Shown here in pieces: positions 42,783-51,315 of a DNA stretch of 64,000 nt (positions are counted from its first letter, which is position 1; the number at the start of each line of letters is the position of its first letter). The position numbers were made by a program, and so were the translations under genes. Source of the DNA: Actinomadura hallensis (GTDB lineage Bacteria > Actinomycetota > Actinomycetes > Streptosporangiales > Streptosporangiaceae); the NCBI RefSeq assembly GCF_006716765.1, contig NZ_VFPO01000001.1, positions 248,001-312,000 on the forward strand, given 5' to 3'. The notes under the pieces are model-generated. The model saw nothing but the letters and a program-made list of their open reading frames with translations, ran no database searches and was not told where the DNA came from.

Positions 42783-42820
42783 CGGATCCCCTTCACAATC
42801 AACTTCGCGAAGGGGATCCG
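42783..42820. terminator. Hairpin downstream of Spo0M gene
   Basis: CGGATCCCCTTC (42783-42794) pairs perfectly with GAAGGGGATCCG (42809-42820) across a 14-base loop that itself is AT-rich. It lies 18 bases after the Spo0M stop codon on the minus strand. Confidence 0.7.
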
Positions 42821-42838
42821 GCCGTGGTCACGATCGAG

Positions 42839-43624
42839 TTAGAAGAAGCCCCTGCGGCGTGCGGCGTCCTGCAGGTAGCCGTCGAGCTGCTGCTCCCAGT
42901 CGGTGTGGCCGACGCTCGCGTAGTCGACGGTGAACCGGCAGAACGCGTCGCGCCCTTCGGTGAACACCCCGCCGCGCTTGTCGAGCTCCAGCACGACCTC
43001 CATCGATTGGGGGTACGCCACGAACGTCACCTCGAGCTCCTTGATGCCCCGCGCGTACCGGCTCGGCGGGTAGAACTCGATCTCCTGGTAGAAGGGCAGC
43101 TCCTGGTGGACGCCCCAGATGCGGCCCTTCTCGCAGTCGGCGCTGTGGAAGCGGAAACCCAGGTTGGCGAACGCGGCCAGGATGCGTTCCTGCGCCGGCA
43201 GGGGGTGCACGGCGATCGGGTCGAGGTCGCCCGGGTCGAGGGCCCCCGCGACCTCCAGTTCGGTGGCGACGCCGACCGTCGTGCCGCGCAGCGGCTGCCC
43301 GTACATGTGGGTGAGGGGCGCCTCCCACGGAATGGGCATCTGGAACGGGACGCTGTGCCGGGCGCCCTGCTGGAGGACGAAGCCGCCCGCGACCGGGAGC
43401 TTCGCGTACTCCAGGTTGGAGCGGTACTCGTTGTCGCCGGACTCGATCTCGACCTTCGTGCGGAGGGCGAGGTTCACCGCTTTGATGTCGGAGTTGTACT
43501 CGCCGCCGATGATGGTGATCTCACCTGTGATGACACCGCCGGGCGTGGTGTTCGGGTTGTGCAGGACCGTCTCGATCGACGGGCCGCCGATGCCGATCGC
43601 CTGCCGCAGTCTCTTGAAGACCAA
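42839..43624 (-). CDS. Spo0M-like sporulation-control protein (arrestin-like)
   Basis: 261 residues from TTG 43624, giving the family-typical VFKRLRQAIGIGGPSIETVL opening; GGAGGG lies 10 bases before it, and the ATG at 43642 is part of that ribosome site. Arrestin-like beta-sandwich features follow (TTPGGVITGEITIIGGEYNS; PVAGGFVLQQGARHSVPFQM). The final third has LPFYQEIEFYPPSRYARGIK and ends GYLQDAARRRGFF. Spo0M affects early sporulation in Bacillus; in actinomycetes the role is little known. Confidence 0.9.
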   Translation of the reverse strand: MVFKRLRQAIGIGGPSIETVLHNPNTTPGGVITGEITIIGGEYNSDIKAVNLALRTKVEIESGDNEYRSNLEYAKLPVAGGFVLQQGARHSVPFQMPIPWEAPLTHMYGQPLRGTTVGVATELEVAGALDPGDLDPIAVHPLPAQERILAAFANLGFRFHSADCEKGRIWGVHQELPFYQEIEFYPPSRYARGIKELEVTFVAYPQSMEVVLELDKRGGVFTEGRDAFCRFTVDYASVGHTDWEQQLDGYLQDAARRRGFF

Positions 43625-43778
43625 AGCCGTCCGTCCCTCCATGCAGGAGCGCCCCCGGGCGCTCTTCCGTCGAATAGACGCTGTCACGGGACATTACGTT
43701 CCGGGAAGATGCCGTGACCTGGGATTCATCTGATCAAGGCGCTTCTCTCCGGCATTCCGGCGGTTCGGGGCCGGCGGT

Positions 43779-44102
43779 TCAGTGGCCGCCGCCCGCGAGG
43801 TTGAGGCCGACGACCCCGACGACGATGAACGCGAGCGCGGCGATTTTGGCGGCGGAGACCTGGTCGCCCATGACCAGCATGCCGAGGGCCGCGGTCCCGA
43901 CGGCGCCGATGCCGACCCAGACCGCGTAGGCGGTGCTCACCTCCAGGCTCTTCAGGGCGAGGCTGAGGAGGCCGAAACTGGTCACGGCGAAGAACGCGAA
44001 GCCGACGGACGGCAGCGGCTCGGTGAAGCCCTTGCTCGCCTTGAGGCACAGGGCCATCGCGACCTCGAAGAGACCGGCGACGACGAGGACGATCCAGGCC
44101 AT
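43779..44102 (-). CDS. sugE: Small multidrug resistance family guanidinium exporter
   Basis: 107 residues, four membrane helices. The essential Glu13 is in LVVAGLFEVAMALCLK, and the Gdx/SugE-type signature VSTAYAVWVGIGAVGTAALG is present. The guanidine-III riboswitch in its leader strongly supports guanidinium/proton antiport instead of general drug export. ATG at 44102 has GGGAG upstream. Acts in the cytoplasmic membrane as an antiparallel dimer in studied homologs. Confidence 0.93.
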   Translation of the reverse strand: MAWIVLVVAGLFEVAMALCLKASKGFTEPLPSVGFAFFAVTSFGLLSLALKSLEVSTAYAVWVGIGAVGTAALGMLVMGDQVSAAKIAALAFIVVGVVGLNLAGGGH

Positions 44103-44138
44103 GGGTACTGCTCCCGGTAAGCGAGACGGTGCGTGCAC

Positions 44139-44178
44139 GCGCCGTCTTCGCCTGCCGGGTACGGCGCACCTCGTCCGG
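44139..44178 (-). promoter_or_regulatory. Guanidine-III (ykkC-III) riboswitch
   Basis: On the minus strand the leader reads CCGGACGAGGTGCGCCGTAC, then CCGGC, AGGCGAAG and ACGGCGC. From memory this is almost identical to the Thermobifida fusca guanidine-III aptamer of known structure, including the pseudoknot strands GGTGCGCCGT and ACGGCGC. It ends 37 bases before the SMR start codon, so it likely opens the ribosome site when guanidine binds. Confidence 0.9.
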
Positions 44179-44238
44179 GAGGACACAAGGCCCTCGGGAT
44201 CGTGAACGGCCCTCCGGCCCCGGGTGTTCCCGGAGGGG

Positions 44239-45576
44239 TCAGTTGCGGCCGAGGGCGCGGTACTCCCAGCCCGCCGCACGCCACCGCGCCGCGTCGAGGG
44301 CGTGGCGGCCGTCGACGACGCGCCGGTGGGCGACGACCTCGGCCAGCGCCTCGGGCTCCACCTCCCGGAAGACCGCCCATTCGGTCAGCAGGACGACGAC
44401 GTCGGCGTCCTCGGCCACGTCGAACGCGCTGTCGCCGTAGCGCAGGTCGGGGAAGGCGCGGCGGGCGTTGCCGAGCGCGGCGGGGTCGTAGACGCGGACG
44501 TCCCCGCCGAGACGGTGCAGCGTGTGCGCCACGTCCAGCGCGGGCGTGTCGCGGATGTCGTCGGAGTTGGGCTTGAACGCGGCGCCCCACGCGGCGATCC
44601 GTTTGCCCTGCACGGAGCCGCCGAGGACCTCGCGGACGAGGTCGACGGTGCGGGCGCGGCGGCGCCGGTTGATGTCGTCCACCTGGCGCAGGAACGACAC
44701 GGCCTGCCCCACGCCGATCTCCTCGGCGCGGTGCGCGAACGCGCGGATGTCCTTGGGGAGGCAGCCGCCGCCGAAGCCGAGCCCGGGGCGCAGGAACCTG
44801 CCGCCGATGCGCTCGTCGAGGGCGAGGGAGTCGGCGAGGTCCTTGACGTCGGCGCCGACCGCCTCGCACACCTCGGCCATCGCGTTGATGTAGGAGATCT
44901 TGGTGGCGAGGAAGGAGTTCGCGGCGACCTTGACAAGCTCCGCGGTGGCGAGGTCGGTGCGGATCACGGGGGTGCCGTTGTCGAGGACGGGCCTGAACGC
45001 GGCCCGCAGCCGCTCGTCCGCCCAGTCGGACGCGACGCCGAAGACGAGCCGGTCGGGGCGCATGGTGTCGTCGACGGCGAAGCCCTCGCGCAGGAACTCG
45101 GGGTTCCACGCCAGCTCCACGTCGTCGCCCGCGGGGGCCAGTTCCCGGATGACGCCGGTGAGCCGCTGCGCCGTCCCGACCGGGACGGTGGACTTGCCGA
45201 CGACGAGGGCGCGGCGGCGCAGGTGGGGTGCCAGGGCGGTGACGGCGGCGTCGAGGTAGGTCAGGTCGGCGGCGTCGGAGTCGGGCATCTGCGGCGTCCC
45301 CACGCACAGGAAGTGGACGTCGCCGAACTCCGCGGCCTCCGCGTGGGAGGTGGTGAACCGGAGGCGGCCGGACTCCAGCGCCTTGGTGAGCAGCTCGGGC
45401 AGGCCCGGCTCGAAGATCGGGACGTCGCCCGCCGCCAGCCTGCGGACCTTCTCGGGGTCCGTGTCCACGCCGAGGACCTCGTAGCCGAGGACGGCCATGC
45501 AGATGGCGTGCGTGGCGCCGAGATAGCCGGTCCCGATGACGGTCAGTCTCGGGGTGCCGGCGTCCCCCTGTCCCAT
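44239..45576 (-). CDS. UDP-glucose 6-dehydrogenase family protein
   Basis: 445 residues. NAD motif LTVIGTGYLGATHAICMAVL, then VDTDPEKVRRL. The catalytic cysteine is in GLGFGGGCLPKDIRAF; the conserved Lys of the helical linker is in ELVKVAANSFLATKISYINA. The C-terminal domain has WGAAFKPNSDDIRDTPALDV. It oxidises UDP-glucose to UDP-glucuronate (or a UDP-hexose relative) with two NAD+. ATG at 45576 has GGGAGGTG upstream. Its upstream region diverges from the acyl-CoA dehydrogenase. Confidence 0.93.
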   Translation of the reverse strand: MGQGDAGTPRLTVIGTGYLGATHAICMAVLGYEVLGVDTDPEKVRRLAAGDVPIFEPGLPELLTKALESGRLRFTTSHAEAAEFGDVHFLCVGTPQMPDSDAADLTYLDAAVTALAPHLRRRALVVGKSTVPVGTAQRLTGVIRELAPAGDDVELAWNPEFLREGFAVDDTMRPDRLVFGVASDWADERLRAAFRPVLDNGTPVIRTDLATAELVKVAANSFLATKISYINAMAEVCEAVGADVKDLADSLALDERIGGRFLRPGLGFGGGCLPKDIRAFAHRAEEIGVGQAVSFLRQVDDINRRRRARTVDLVREVLGGSVQGKRIAAWGAAFKPNSDDIRDTPALDVAHTLHRLGGDVRVYDPAALGNARRAFPDLRYGDSAFDVAEDADVVVLLTEWAVFREVEPEALAEVVAHRRVVDGRHALDAARWRAAGWEYRALGRN

Positions 45577-45765
45577 GCGCACCTCCCTTTCGGGTCGCGG
45601 TGTTCTCGCTCGCCCGATCCTCCCACCGGCGTTCAGGCCGCCGGTTCCGGGTGCCCGCCGGGCGGAGGCGGCGCAGGTCCGGGAGTGCGTGAGACGGCTC
45701 ACGTGAGATCGGCCGACATGGTATCGATGTGGCCTGCCTCTCCGGGTCGCGGTGATTAAGGGTGG

Positions 45766-45808
45766 TTGGCACTAGTTACTAGCGGGTAGCATGATGGTGA
45801 GTTACTAG
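45766..45808. promoter_or_regulatory. Paired AGTTACTAG operator over the fadE promoter
   Basis: CTAGTTACTAG (45772-45782) is a perfect 11-bp palindrome, and AGTTACTAG recurs at 45800-45808, 26 bp from the first copy. A TTGGCA (45766-45771) and a TAGCAT (45787-45792) flank the first site. The layout suggests repression of the FadE5-like gene by a TetR-type fatty-acid regulator (inference). Confidence 0.5.
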
Positions 45809-45861
45809 TCAGTACGATGCGCGGGGCCGGCCTGGCACCGCAGGACTAAACGGAGTCTCGA

Positions 45862-47697
45862 ATGGGGCACTACAAGAGCAACCTCCGGGACCTGGAGTTC
45901 AACCTCTTCGAGGTGTTCAGGCGCCAGGACCTCCTCGGCAGCGGTCCCTACGCGGACCTGGACGAGGACACCGCGCGCAGCATCCTCGACGAGGTGAGCC
46001 GGCTGGCCGAGGGCCCGCTGGCCGAGTCCTTCGAGGACGCCGACCGGAACCCGCCGGAGTACGACCCGGCGACCGGGACCGTGAAGATCCCGGAGAGCTT
46101 CAAGAAGTCGTACAAGGCGTGGATGGACGCCGAGTGGTACCGCCTCGACCTCGGCCCGGACTTCGGCGGCACCGGCGCCCCGCGCTCCCTCACCTGGGCG
46201 GTGGCCGAGCAGGTGCTCGGCGCCAACCCGGCCGTCTACATGTACGCCTCCGGCCCGGGGTTCGCCCAGATCCTCTGGCGCATCGGCACCCCCGACCAGA
46301 AGCGGTTCGCCGAGCTCGCCCTTGAGCGCAAGTGGGGCGCCACGATGGTGCTGACCGAGCCGGACGCGGGCTCGGACGTCGGCGCGGGCCGCACCAAGGC
46401 CGTCCAGCAGCCCGACGGCACCTGGCACATCGAGGGCGTCAAGCGCTTCATCACCTCGGCCGAGCACGACATGGCGGAGAACATCTTCCACCTCGTGCTG
46501 GCCCGTCCCGAGGGCGCCGGGCCCGGCACCAAGGGGCTGTCGATGTTCCTCGTCCCCAAGTACCTGGTGGACCTGGAGACCGGCGAGCTGGGCGAGCGCA
46601 ACGGCGCGTACGTGACCAACGTCGAGAAGAAGATGGGCCTCAAGGTCTCCACGACCTGTGAGCTGACCCTCGGCGAGAAGCACCCGGCGATCGGCTACCT
46701 GGTCGGCGACGTGCACGAGGGCATCAAGCAGATGTTCCTCGTCATCGAGTACGCGCGGATGATGGTCGGCACCAAGGCCATCGCCACCCTGTCCGCCGGC
46801 TACCTGAACGCGCTCGAGTACGCCAAGGAGCGCGTCCAGGGCGCGGACATGACGCAGATGACGGACAAGACCGCGCCGCGGGTGACGATCACCCGCCACC
46901 CGGACGTCCGCCGCAGCCTCATGACGCAGAAGGCGTACGCCGAGGGCATGCGGGCCCTGGTGCTGCTCACCTCGACCTACCAGGACGCGGTGCAGATCGC
47001 CGAGCACGAGGGCCGCAAGGACGAGACCGCCGAGAAGCTCAACGACCTGCTGCTGCCGATCGTGAAGGGCTTCGGCTCGGAGCGGGCGTACGCGCTGCTC
47101 GGCGCCGAGTCGCTGCAGACCCTCGGCGGGTCCGGCTTCCTGCAGGACTACCCGATCGAGCAGTACATCCGCGACTCCAAGATCGACACCCTGTACGAGG
47201 GCACCACCGCGATCCAGGGCCAGGACCTGTTCTTCCGCAAGATCCTCCGGGACAACGGCGAGGCGCTGAAGGTGCTCGCCGGGGAGATCAGGGCGTTCGT
47301 CGAGTCCGACGCCGGCAACGGCCGGCTGAAGAACGAGCGGGCCCTGCTCGGCAAGGCGCTGGACGACGTCCAGGGCATCGTCGAGCCCATGGTGGGCTGG
47401 GCGCTCGCCTCGATGGAGAACCCGAAGGAGCTGTACAAGGTCGGGCTCAACGCGACCCGGCTGCTGATGGCCCTCGGCGACCTCATCGTCGGCTGGCTGC
47501 TGTGCCGCCAGGCGGAGGTGGCGCTCACCGCGCTCGGCCGCGGCGACGTGTCCGACTCCGACAAGGCGTTCTACACCGGCAAGGTCGCGGCGGCGCAGTT
47601 CTTCTGCCAGACCGTCCTGCCGCGGCTGGCCGCCGACCGCGCCACCACCGAGGCCACGACGCTGGACCTGATGGAGCTGCCCGAAGAGGCCTTCTGA
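45862..47697 (+). CDS. Long-chain acyl-CoA dehydrogenase, FadE5-like
   Basis: 611 residues, the length of the large mycobacterial FadE5 class. The opening [19 protein letters not shown] is characteristic. FAD/substrate motifs: [20 protein letters not shown] and [10 protein letters not shown]. The catalytic base is Glu446 in [13 protein letters not shown], unlike the flavoprotein at 2704. A C-terminal extension (about 470-611) is typical of this group. It catalyses the first step of beta-oxidation. ATG at 45862 has CGGAG upstream; a strong terminator follows. Confidence 0.95.
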   Translation: MGHYKSNLRDLEFNLFEVFRRQDLLGSGPYADLDEDTARSILDEVSRLAEGPLAESFEDADRNPPEYDPATGTVKIPESFKKSYKAWMDAEWYRLDLGPDFGGTGAPRSLTWAVAEQVLGANPAVYMYASGPGFAQILWRIGTPDQKRFAELALERKWGATMVLTEPDAGSDVGAGRTKAVQQPDGTWHIEGVKRFITSAEHDMAENIFHLVLARPEGAGPGTKGLSMFLVPKYLVDLETGELGERNGAYVTNVEKKMGLKVSTTCELTLGEKHPAIGYLVGDVHEGIKQMFLVIEYARMMVGTKAIATLSAGYLNALEYAKERVQGADMTQMTDKTAPRVTITRHPDVRRSLMTQKAYAEGMRALVLLTSTYQDAVQIAEHEGRKDETAEKLNDLLLPIVKGFGSERAYALLGAESLQTLGGSGFLQDYPIEQYIRDSKIDTLYEGTTAIQGQDLFFRKILRDNGEALKVLAGEIRAFVESDAGNGRLKNERALLGKALDDVQGIVEPMVGWALASMENPKELYKVGLNATRLLMALGDLIVGWLLCRQAEVALTALGRGDVSDSDKAFYTGKVAAAQFFCQTVLPRLAADRATTEATTLDLMELPEEAF

Positions 47698-47771
47698 CCC
47701 CCTTCCGGCACCTTCAGGCCCCGGCCGGCCGGCGCGAACCCCGCACCGATCCCGGCGCCGACCGGCTGGCA

Positions 47772-47814
47772 GGGCGCCCCCGCCGAGCGCACCTCGGCGG
47801 GGGCGCCCGCCTTT
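47772..47814 (+). terminator. Intrinsic terminator after the acyl-CoA dehydrogenase
   Basis: GGGCGCCCCCGCCGAG (47772-47787) pairs perfectly over 16 bp with CTCGGCGGGGGCGCCC (47793-47808), loop of 5, followed by TTTT at 47811-47814. Confidence 0.92.
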
Positions 47815-47885
47815 TCCGGCCCGCGGCGCAGACGTCGGGGAGCGCCGTCCCGGCGGCCGCATGCGGCCGCCTTCGGGGAAACTTG

Positions 47886-47899
47886 CCAGTGAACACTGG
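47886..47899. promoter_or_regulatory. CCAGTG-AA-CACTGG palindrome
   Basis: A perfect 6-bp inverted repeat with a 2-base centre, 33 bp before the start of the secreted propeller-like gene. A CATAGT (47919-47924) near the ATG could be its -10, giving a leaderless mRNA. Confidence 0.4.
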
Positions 47900-47931
47900 T
47901 CATATCTCCGGGGATGCTTCATAGTGCGGGC

Positions 47932-48984
47932 ATGAAACGATCACTCGTGGGTGCCGTCGCCGTGGCCATGGCCCTGCTCTTCACGCCGGCGGCGCACGCG
48001 GACGGGGACACCTTCACATCGGTGCCCCTGCCGTTCTTCTGGCCCGACGCCGAGTTGAGGGACCTGGACGCCGACGACGCGGGCGACGTCTGGATCGCCG
48101 GGGCCCAGGGGGCCTACTGCGTCAGTCTGGGCTCCGGTTGTACCCTCTTCAGCCCCGGCAATCCCGTGGTGCGGCGGTGGAACGGGTCATCGTGGAAGGA
48201 GTACCCGCTCAAGGGGTGGACGGGCCAGGGGCCGATGGACACCGTCACGGCCTGGGGCGGTGAGACGTGGATCGCCGGCACGCGGATACCGGAGCAGACG
48301 GACTACCTCGCCCGTTTCGACGGCACCGCCTTCCGGAAGGTGGAGAAGCCCAACCGAGGCGCTCTCAACACCATCCACACCGGCCCGGCGGGCACGTGGC
48401 TCTCGCACTTCGGCGTTGACGAGTCGGGTCATTGGGTGCACAGGCGCACCGGCTCGACCTGGACCGGTTACGACTTCCCGTTGAACACCCTCAATGACCT
48501 GCAGGCCCTGACGGCGACGGACGCGTGGGCCGTCGGGAGCCGCTTCGTCGGCCCCGGCCCGGAGGTCGTGCCCACGATGGCCCACTTCGACGGATCGACC
48601 TGGACGGCCGTCACGCCGCCCCCGATCCCGGCCAGCATCAGCTCCACATTCCTCAGGGTGGCCCCGGTCGGGCCGAACGACGTCTGGGCCCTCGCGCGCC
48701 GCGACCTCGCGCACTGGAACGGCACGGACTGGACCGTCATCCCCCTTCCCAGAGAGTTCACCGCCGGGAGGGACCTGGCCGTCGACGGCAACGGCGACCC
48801 GTGGGTGACGCCCTTCACCGGCGCGCGCGTGCCCTACCGCTACAGCGGCGGGACATGGCATCCCGCCACGATCCCGTCCGGGAAGGTGATGAGCTACATC
48901 ACCGCGGTACCCGGAACATCCACCATCTGGGGCGTCGCCCACAGCGGAGGCTACGTAGACCCCATGGTGCTCAAGAACGGCTAA
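47932..48984 (+). CDS. Secreted beta-propeller-like protein
   Basis: 350 residues. A Sec signal peptide spans residues 1 to about 23 (VGAVAVAMALLFTPAAHADG). The mature chain has repeated blades with W and DVW/DAW motifs: DADDAGDVWIAGAQ, TVTAWGGETWIAGT, LTATDAWAVGSRF, APVGPNDVWALARRD. Each is followed by a strand such as HFDGSTWTAVTPP. This is the pattern of a Kelch- or sortilin-like propeller. No catalytic residues are recognised. ATG 47932 is preferred over ATG 47914 because it begins a proper signal peptide. Confidence 0.8.
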   Translation: MKRSLVGAVAVAMALLFTPAAHADGDTFTSVPLPFFWPDAELRDLDADDAGDVWIAGAQGAYCVSLGSGCTLFSPGNPVVRRWNGSSWKEYPLKGWTGQGPMDTVTAWGGETWIAGTRIPEQTDYLARFDGTAFRKVEKPNRGALNTIHTGPAGTWLSHFGVDESGHWVHRRTGSTWTGYDFPLNTLNDLQALTATDAWAVGSRFVGPGPEVVPTMAHFDGSTWTAVTPPPIPASISSTFLRVAPVGPNDVWALARRDLAHWNGTDWTVIPLPREFTAGRDLAVDGNGDPWVTPFTGARVPYRYSGGTWHPATIPSGKVMSYITAVPGTSTIWGVAHSGGYVDPMVLKNG

Positions 48985-49012
48985 CGCGCCCCACACTCGC
49001 AGCTCCGGCGGA

Positions 49013-49378
49013 CTACCAGGTGGAGGGGAACATGCGGTGCCGGAGGAGCGCATCAATGTGGTCGGCGGCCTGCTTGCTGTCACCACAGGGGCAGAGGTAG
49101 CCGCGTCGCCCGCGTCCGGCCTCGTAGTAGGCCCAGCCGCCTCCTGGCGTGGCGTGCACGCCGACCGCCACGCGAACGTGGTCACCGGGGCTGAACGCGA
49201 AGATCCAGAGCAGTGGTGGACGGGTGGGGAACTCGCCGGCCTGGTAGAGCTTCACGCAGCGGTAGCCCTTGGCCTGGACGGCGACGGCGAGCAAGTCGAG
49301 GTCGCGGATCACGGCCGCTCTCCCCAGCCGGGTCCGCCATCGCAGTAGGCGGACGCTCAGCGGGCGCAGCGAGCCCAT
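49013..49378 (-). CDS. Hypothetical protein linked to XRE/DUF397 loci
   Basis: 121 residues. Basic N-terminus (RPLSVRLLRWRTRLGRAAVI), a central LLWIFAFSPGDHVRVAVGVH segment and a C-terminal YLCPCGDSKQAADHIDALL with a CPC motif. No family is assigned. It overlaps the 3' end of the ATPase gene by 22 bp and shares its mRNA. I recall similar small proteins beside such ATPases in related actinomycetes, but have no function to offer. Confidence 0.7.
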   Translation of the reverse strand: MGSLRPLSVRLLRWRTRLGRAAVIRDLDLLAVAVQAKGYRCVKLYQAGEFPTRPPLLWIFAFSPGDHVRVAVGVHATPGGGWAYYEAGRGRRGYLCPCGDSKQAADHIDALLRHRMFPSTW

Positions 49379-49755
49379 GTGATCTTCCCTTCCTCGTTGA
49401 GCGGCCGGACGCCCCAGTCGTGGACGAGCTGCTCCATCAGCAGCAGGCCGCGCCCGCTCTCGGCGTCGTCGTTCTCGCGCTGGACGCGGGGGAGCGCGTT
49501 GCTCTCGTCCCAGACCTCGATGACGGTGAAGGGCTCGCGGGCGTCCGGGAAGATCCGCACGACGATGTGCCCGGTCCCCACGTGCTTGTAGCTGTTGGTG
49601 ACCAGCTCGGTGACCACGAGCCGGCCGATGTAGTCGTCGGCGTGCCCGAGCTCCCGGAACCGGTCGGCGAGGTACCGGCGCGCCTTCGCGGGCGCCTCGT
49701 CGGACGGATCGAGCACAAGCGGCGCCACCTCCGGCGCGAACGTGACCGCAGGCAT
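49357..49755 (-). CDS. RsbW-like ATP-binding regulatory protein
   Basis: 132 residues. N-box LVVTELVTNSYKHVGTGH, G1 EVWDESNALPRVQ and G2 ESGRGLLLMEQLVHDWG of the GHKL fold. ATG at 49755 follows GGAGGGG at ideal spacing. It diverges from an XRE/DUF5753 regulator, the same association seen at 8-10 kb. Partner proteins are not identified. Confidence 0.88.
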   Translation of the reverse strand: MPAVTFAPEVAPLVLDPSDEAPAKARRYLADRFRELGHADDYIGRLVVTELVTNSYKHVGTGHIVVRIFPDAREPFTVIEVWDESNALPRVQRENDDAESGRGLLLMEQLVHDWGVRPLNEEGKITWARCAR

Positions 49756-49901
49756 CGGTGAACCCCTCCAGCCTGGACGGGGCTGATCGCGAACAGGCAC
49801 CAACCGGCTAAATCGGAAGCATCCGCCGCAATCACCCTGTGTTATCGAACGACCACCATGGAGCCACAGGCCGACCTAGGATTCCTGGGTAGTAGGCGAG
49901 C

Positions 49902-49921
49902 AGTCACAAAAGACTCACAAA
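49902..49921. promoter_or_regulatory. Direct repeat of TCACAAA half-sites
   Basis: AGTCACAAA (49902-49910) and ACTCACAAA (49913-49921) lie 11 bp apart, about one helical turn, upstream of the XRE gene at 49962. The TCACAAA core equals the right arm of the palindrome at 7984-8000. Confidence 0.4.
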
Positions 49922-49961
49922 TGCTGCCGTCCCAGTAACATCAGCTGAAGGAGCCGTGTCG

Positions 49962-50747
49962 ATGCAGCGGATCAAGCCTGAATTCCAGAGCTTCGGTGCT
50001 GAGGTTCGACGCCTCCGCAAGTCCGCGGGACTCAACCAGCAACGACTCGCAGACCTGGTAAACGTAACGCGCAGTTACATCACTCAGATCGAGGCGGGTC
50101 GGACGCGGTGTCGTCGCGAGACGGCTCTGCGGCTTGATCGTGCGCTCAAGTCCGGTACGACCCTCGTCGAGGCGTGGGATGAACTACTAGAATCGATCAA
50201 GTCCGACAAGTACCCCGAGCACTTTGCTAGCTATCCGAAGGCCGAGCAGTCCGCGATCATGGTCCGCGCTTACGAGGAGCGACTCGTGCCTGGGCTTTTG
50301 CAGACGGAAGCCTACGCTCGCGTTCTCTTGAAAGATGAGGATGCGCTCGATAACCGGTTGCGGCGGCAGGAAATCTTGCATAGAGATCCTCCACCGGTCA
50401 TCTCGATAATCGTGGACGAGACGGTTCTCTACCGTGAGGTTGGAGGGCCGGAGGTCATGAAAGAGCAGTTGGAGCACCTGCACGAGCTGTCTTTGACTGG
50501 GAGGGTTCAGTTGCAGATTGCTCCGATTCGATATATCAGAAACGTCTGGGGGTCATTCCATATCGCCACCCGTTCCGATCACAAGCAGGTGGCGTATGCG
50601 ATCAAGGCCTGGGGAGGTGAAACGACGACGAATCCAGACGAGATCGCAATGGCGAACGAAACCTTCGTCATCTTGCAATCAGAAGCTTTGAACGTGAGGG
50701 ACACGCGATCATTGATCAGAAAGGTACTGGACGAGCGATGGGCCTGA
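49962..50747 (+). CDS. XRE family regulator with DUF5753
   Basis: 261 residues. Helix-turn-helix at about 12-65 (EVRRLRKSAGLNQQRLADLV, NVTRSYITQIEAGRTRCRRE) followed by DUF5753 (RAYEERLVPGLLQTEAYARV; ISIIVDETVLYREVGGPEV). ATG at 49962 has AAGGAG 8 bases upstream. GC content is near 60 per cent by my counts over two 60-base lines, clearly lower than the surrounding genome, suggesting recent acquisition. The DUF397 gene overlaps its end by 10 bp. Confidence 0.9.
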   Translation: MQRIKPEFQSFGAEVRRLRKSAGLNQQRLADLVNVTRSYITQIEAGRTRCRRETALRLDRALKSGTTLVEAWDELLESIKSDKYPEHFASYPKAEQSAIMVRAYEERLVPGLLQTEAYARVLLKDEDALDNRLRRQEILHRDPPPVISIIVDETVLYREVGGPEVMKEQLEHLHELSLTGRVQLQIAPIRYIRNVWGSFHIATRSDHKQVAYAIKAWGGETTTNPDEIAMANETFVILQSEALNVRDTRSLIRKVLDERWA

Positions 50748-50923
50748 CCGACGCAACCTGGCGCAAGGCTTCCGGCAGCAGCGAACAGGGTGACGCATGC
50801 ATCGAGCTTGCCTTCAATGTAAGTATTGTTGCGGTTCGTGACAGCAAAGACCCCAACGGTCCGCAGATCGTCATAACGCGCGATGAGTTTAGGCAGTTCG
50901 CCAATGCTCTCAAGAGTCTGTAA
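50738..50923 (+). CDS. DUF397 domain protein (intact copy)
   Basis: 61 residues: ATWRKASGSSEQGDACIELA, IVAVRDSKDPNGPQIVI, TRDEFRQFANALKSL. This is a full DUF397 unit. It overlaps the XRE stop, so it is translationally coupled. Two further, damaged DUF397 copies follow directly. Confidence 0.9.
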   Translation: MGLTDATWRKASGSSEQGDACIELAFNVSIVAVRDSKDPNGPQIVITRDEFRQFANALKSL

Positions 50924-50947
50924 CCCTCCGTTCGGCGTCGCTGCGAG

Positions 50948-51138
50948 ATGGATCTAGTGCTAGGTGCAGCGGAGTGGCGAAAGTCGTCTCGCAGTAATGA
51001 GTCGGGAGACAACTGCGTCGAGCGGGCGTTCGGCGGTGAGATGGTTGCCATCCGGGACAGCAAAGACCCGACGGCCCCAAGATCCTCATCGATCGCAGGT
51101 AGTTTCGGCACTTCGCCAACATCCTCAAGAGCGCTTGA
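50948..51138 (+). pseudogene. Second DUF397 copy, frameshifted with a nonsense codon
   Basis: It begins MDLVLGAAEWRKSSRSNESG and reads normally to AIRDSKDPTAP. One base is then missing; in the shifted frame the domain resumes as KILIDRR, a TAG where copy one has GAG, and FRHFANILKSA followed by a stop at 51138. So the copy carries one frameshift and one nonsense change. By alignment with the intact copy it is clearly a decayed duplicate. Confidence 0.8.
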
Positions 51139-51175
51139 GTTCTCTGACCGGAACCGTAACAAACGCAAGACGGAT

Positions 51176-51315
51176 ATGGCAGCGCGTGCGCGATTTTCGC
51201 GCAAGGCTTCGCGCAGCACAGTCCAGAACGACAACTGTGTCGAGGTCGCCAAGGGGCAGAGCGTCGTTGCACTACCCGATAGCAGGGACTCCAATCATTC
51301 CAAGCTGATCAGCAG
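51176..51315 (+). pseudogene. Third DUF397 copy, cut by an IS remnant
   Basis: It reads MAARARFSRKASRSTVQNDN, then CVEVAKGQSVVALPDSRDS and a weak NHSKLIS. The DUF397 pattern ends there, and the remaining bases are the antisense of a transposase C-terminus. The insertion probably removed its last 20 or so residues. Confidence 0.65.

Noticed and set aside
43683..43718. GTCACGG and CCGTGAC arms upstream of the Spo0M gene.
   Set aside because: Seven-base arms with a 22-base loop are too weak to claim as an operator or terminator.
45805..47922. A 705-codon minus frame opposite the FadE5-like gene.
   Set aside because: The plus-strand gene is an unambiguous acyl-CoA dehydrogenase; the antisense frame is a GC-bias shadow.
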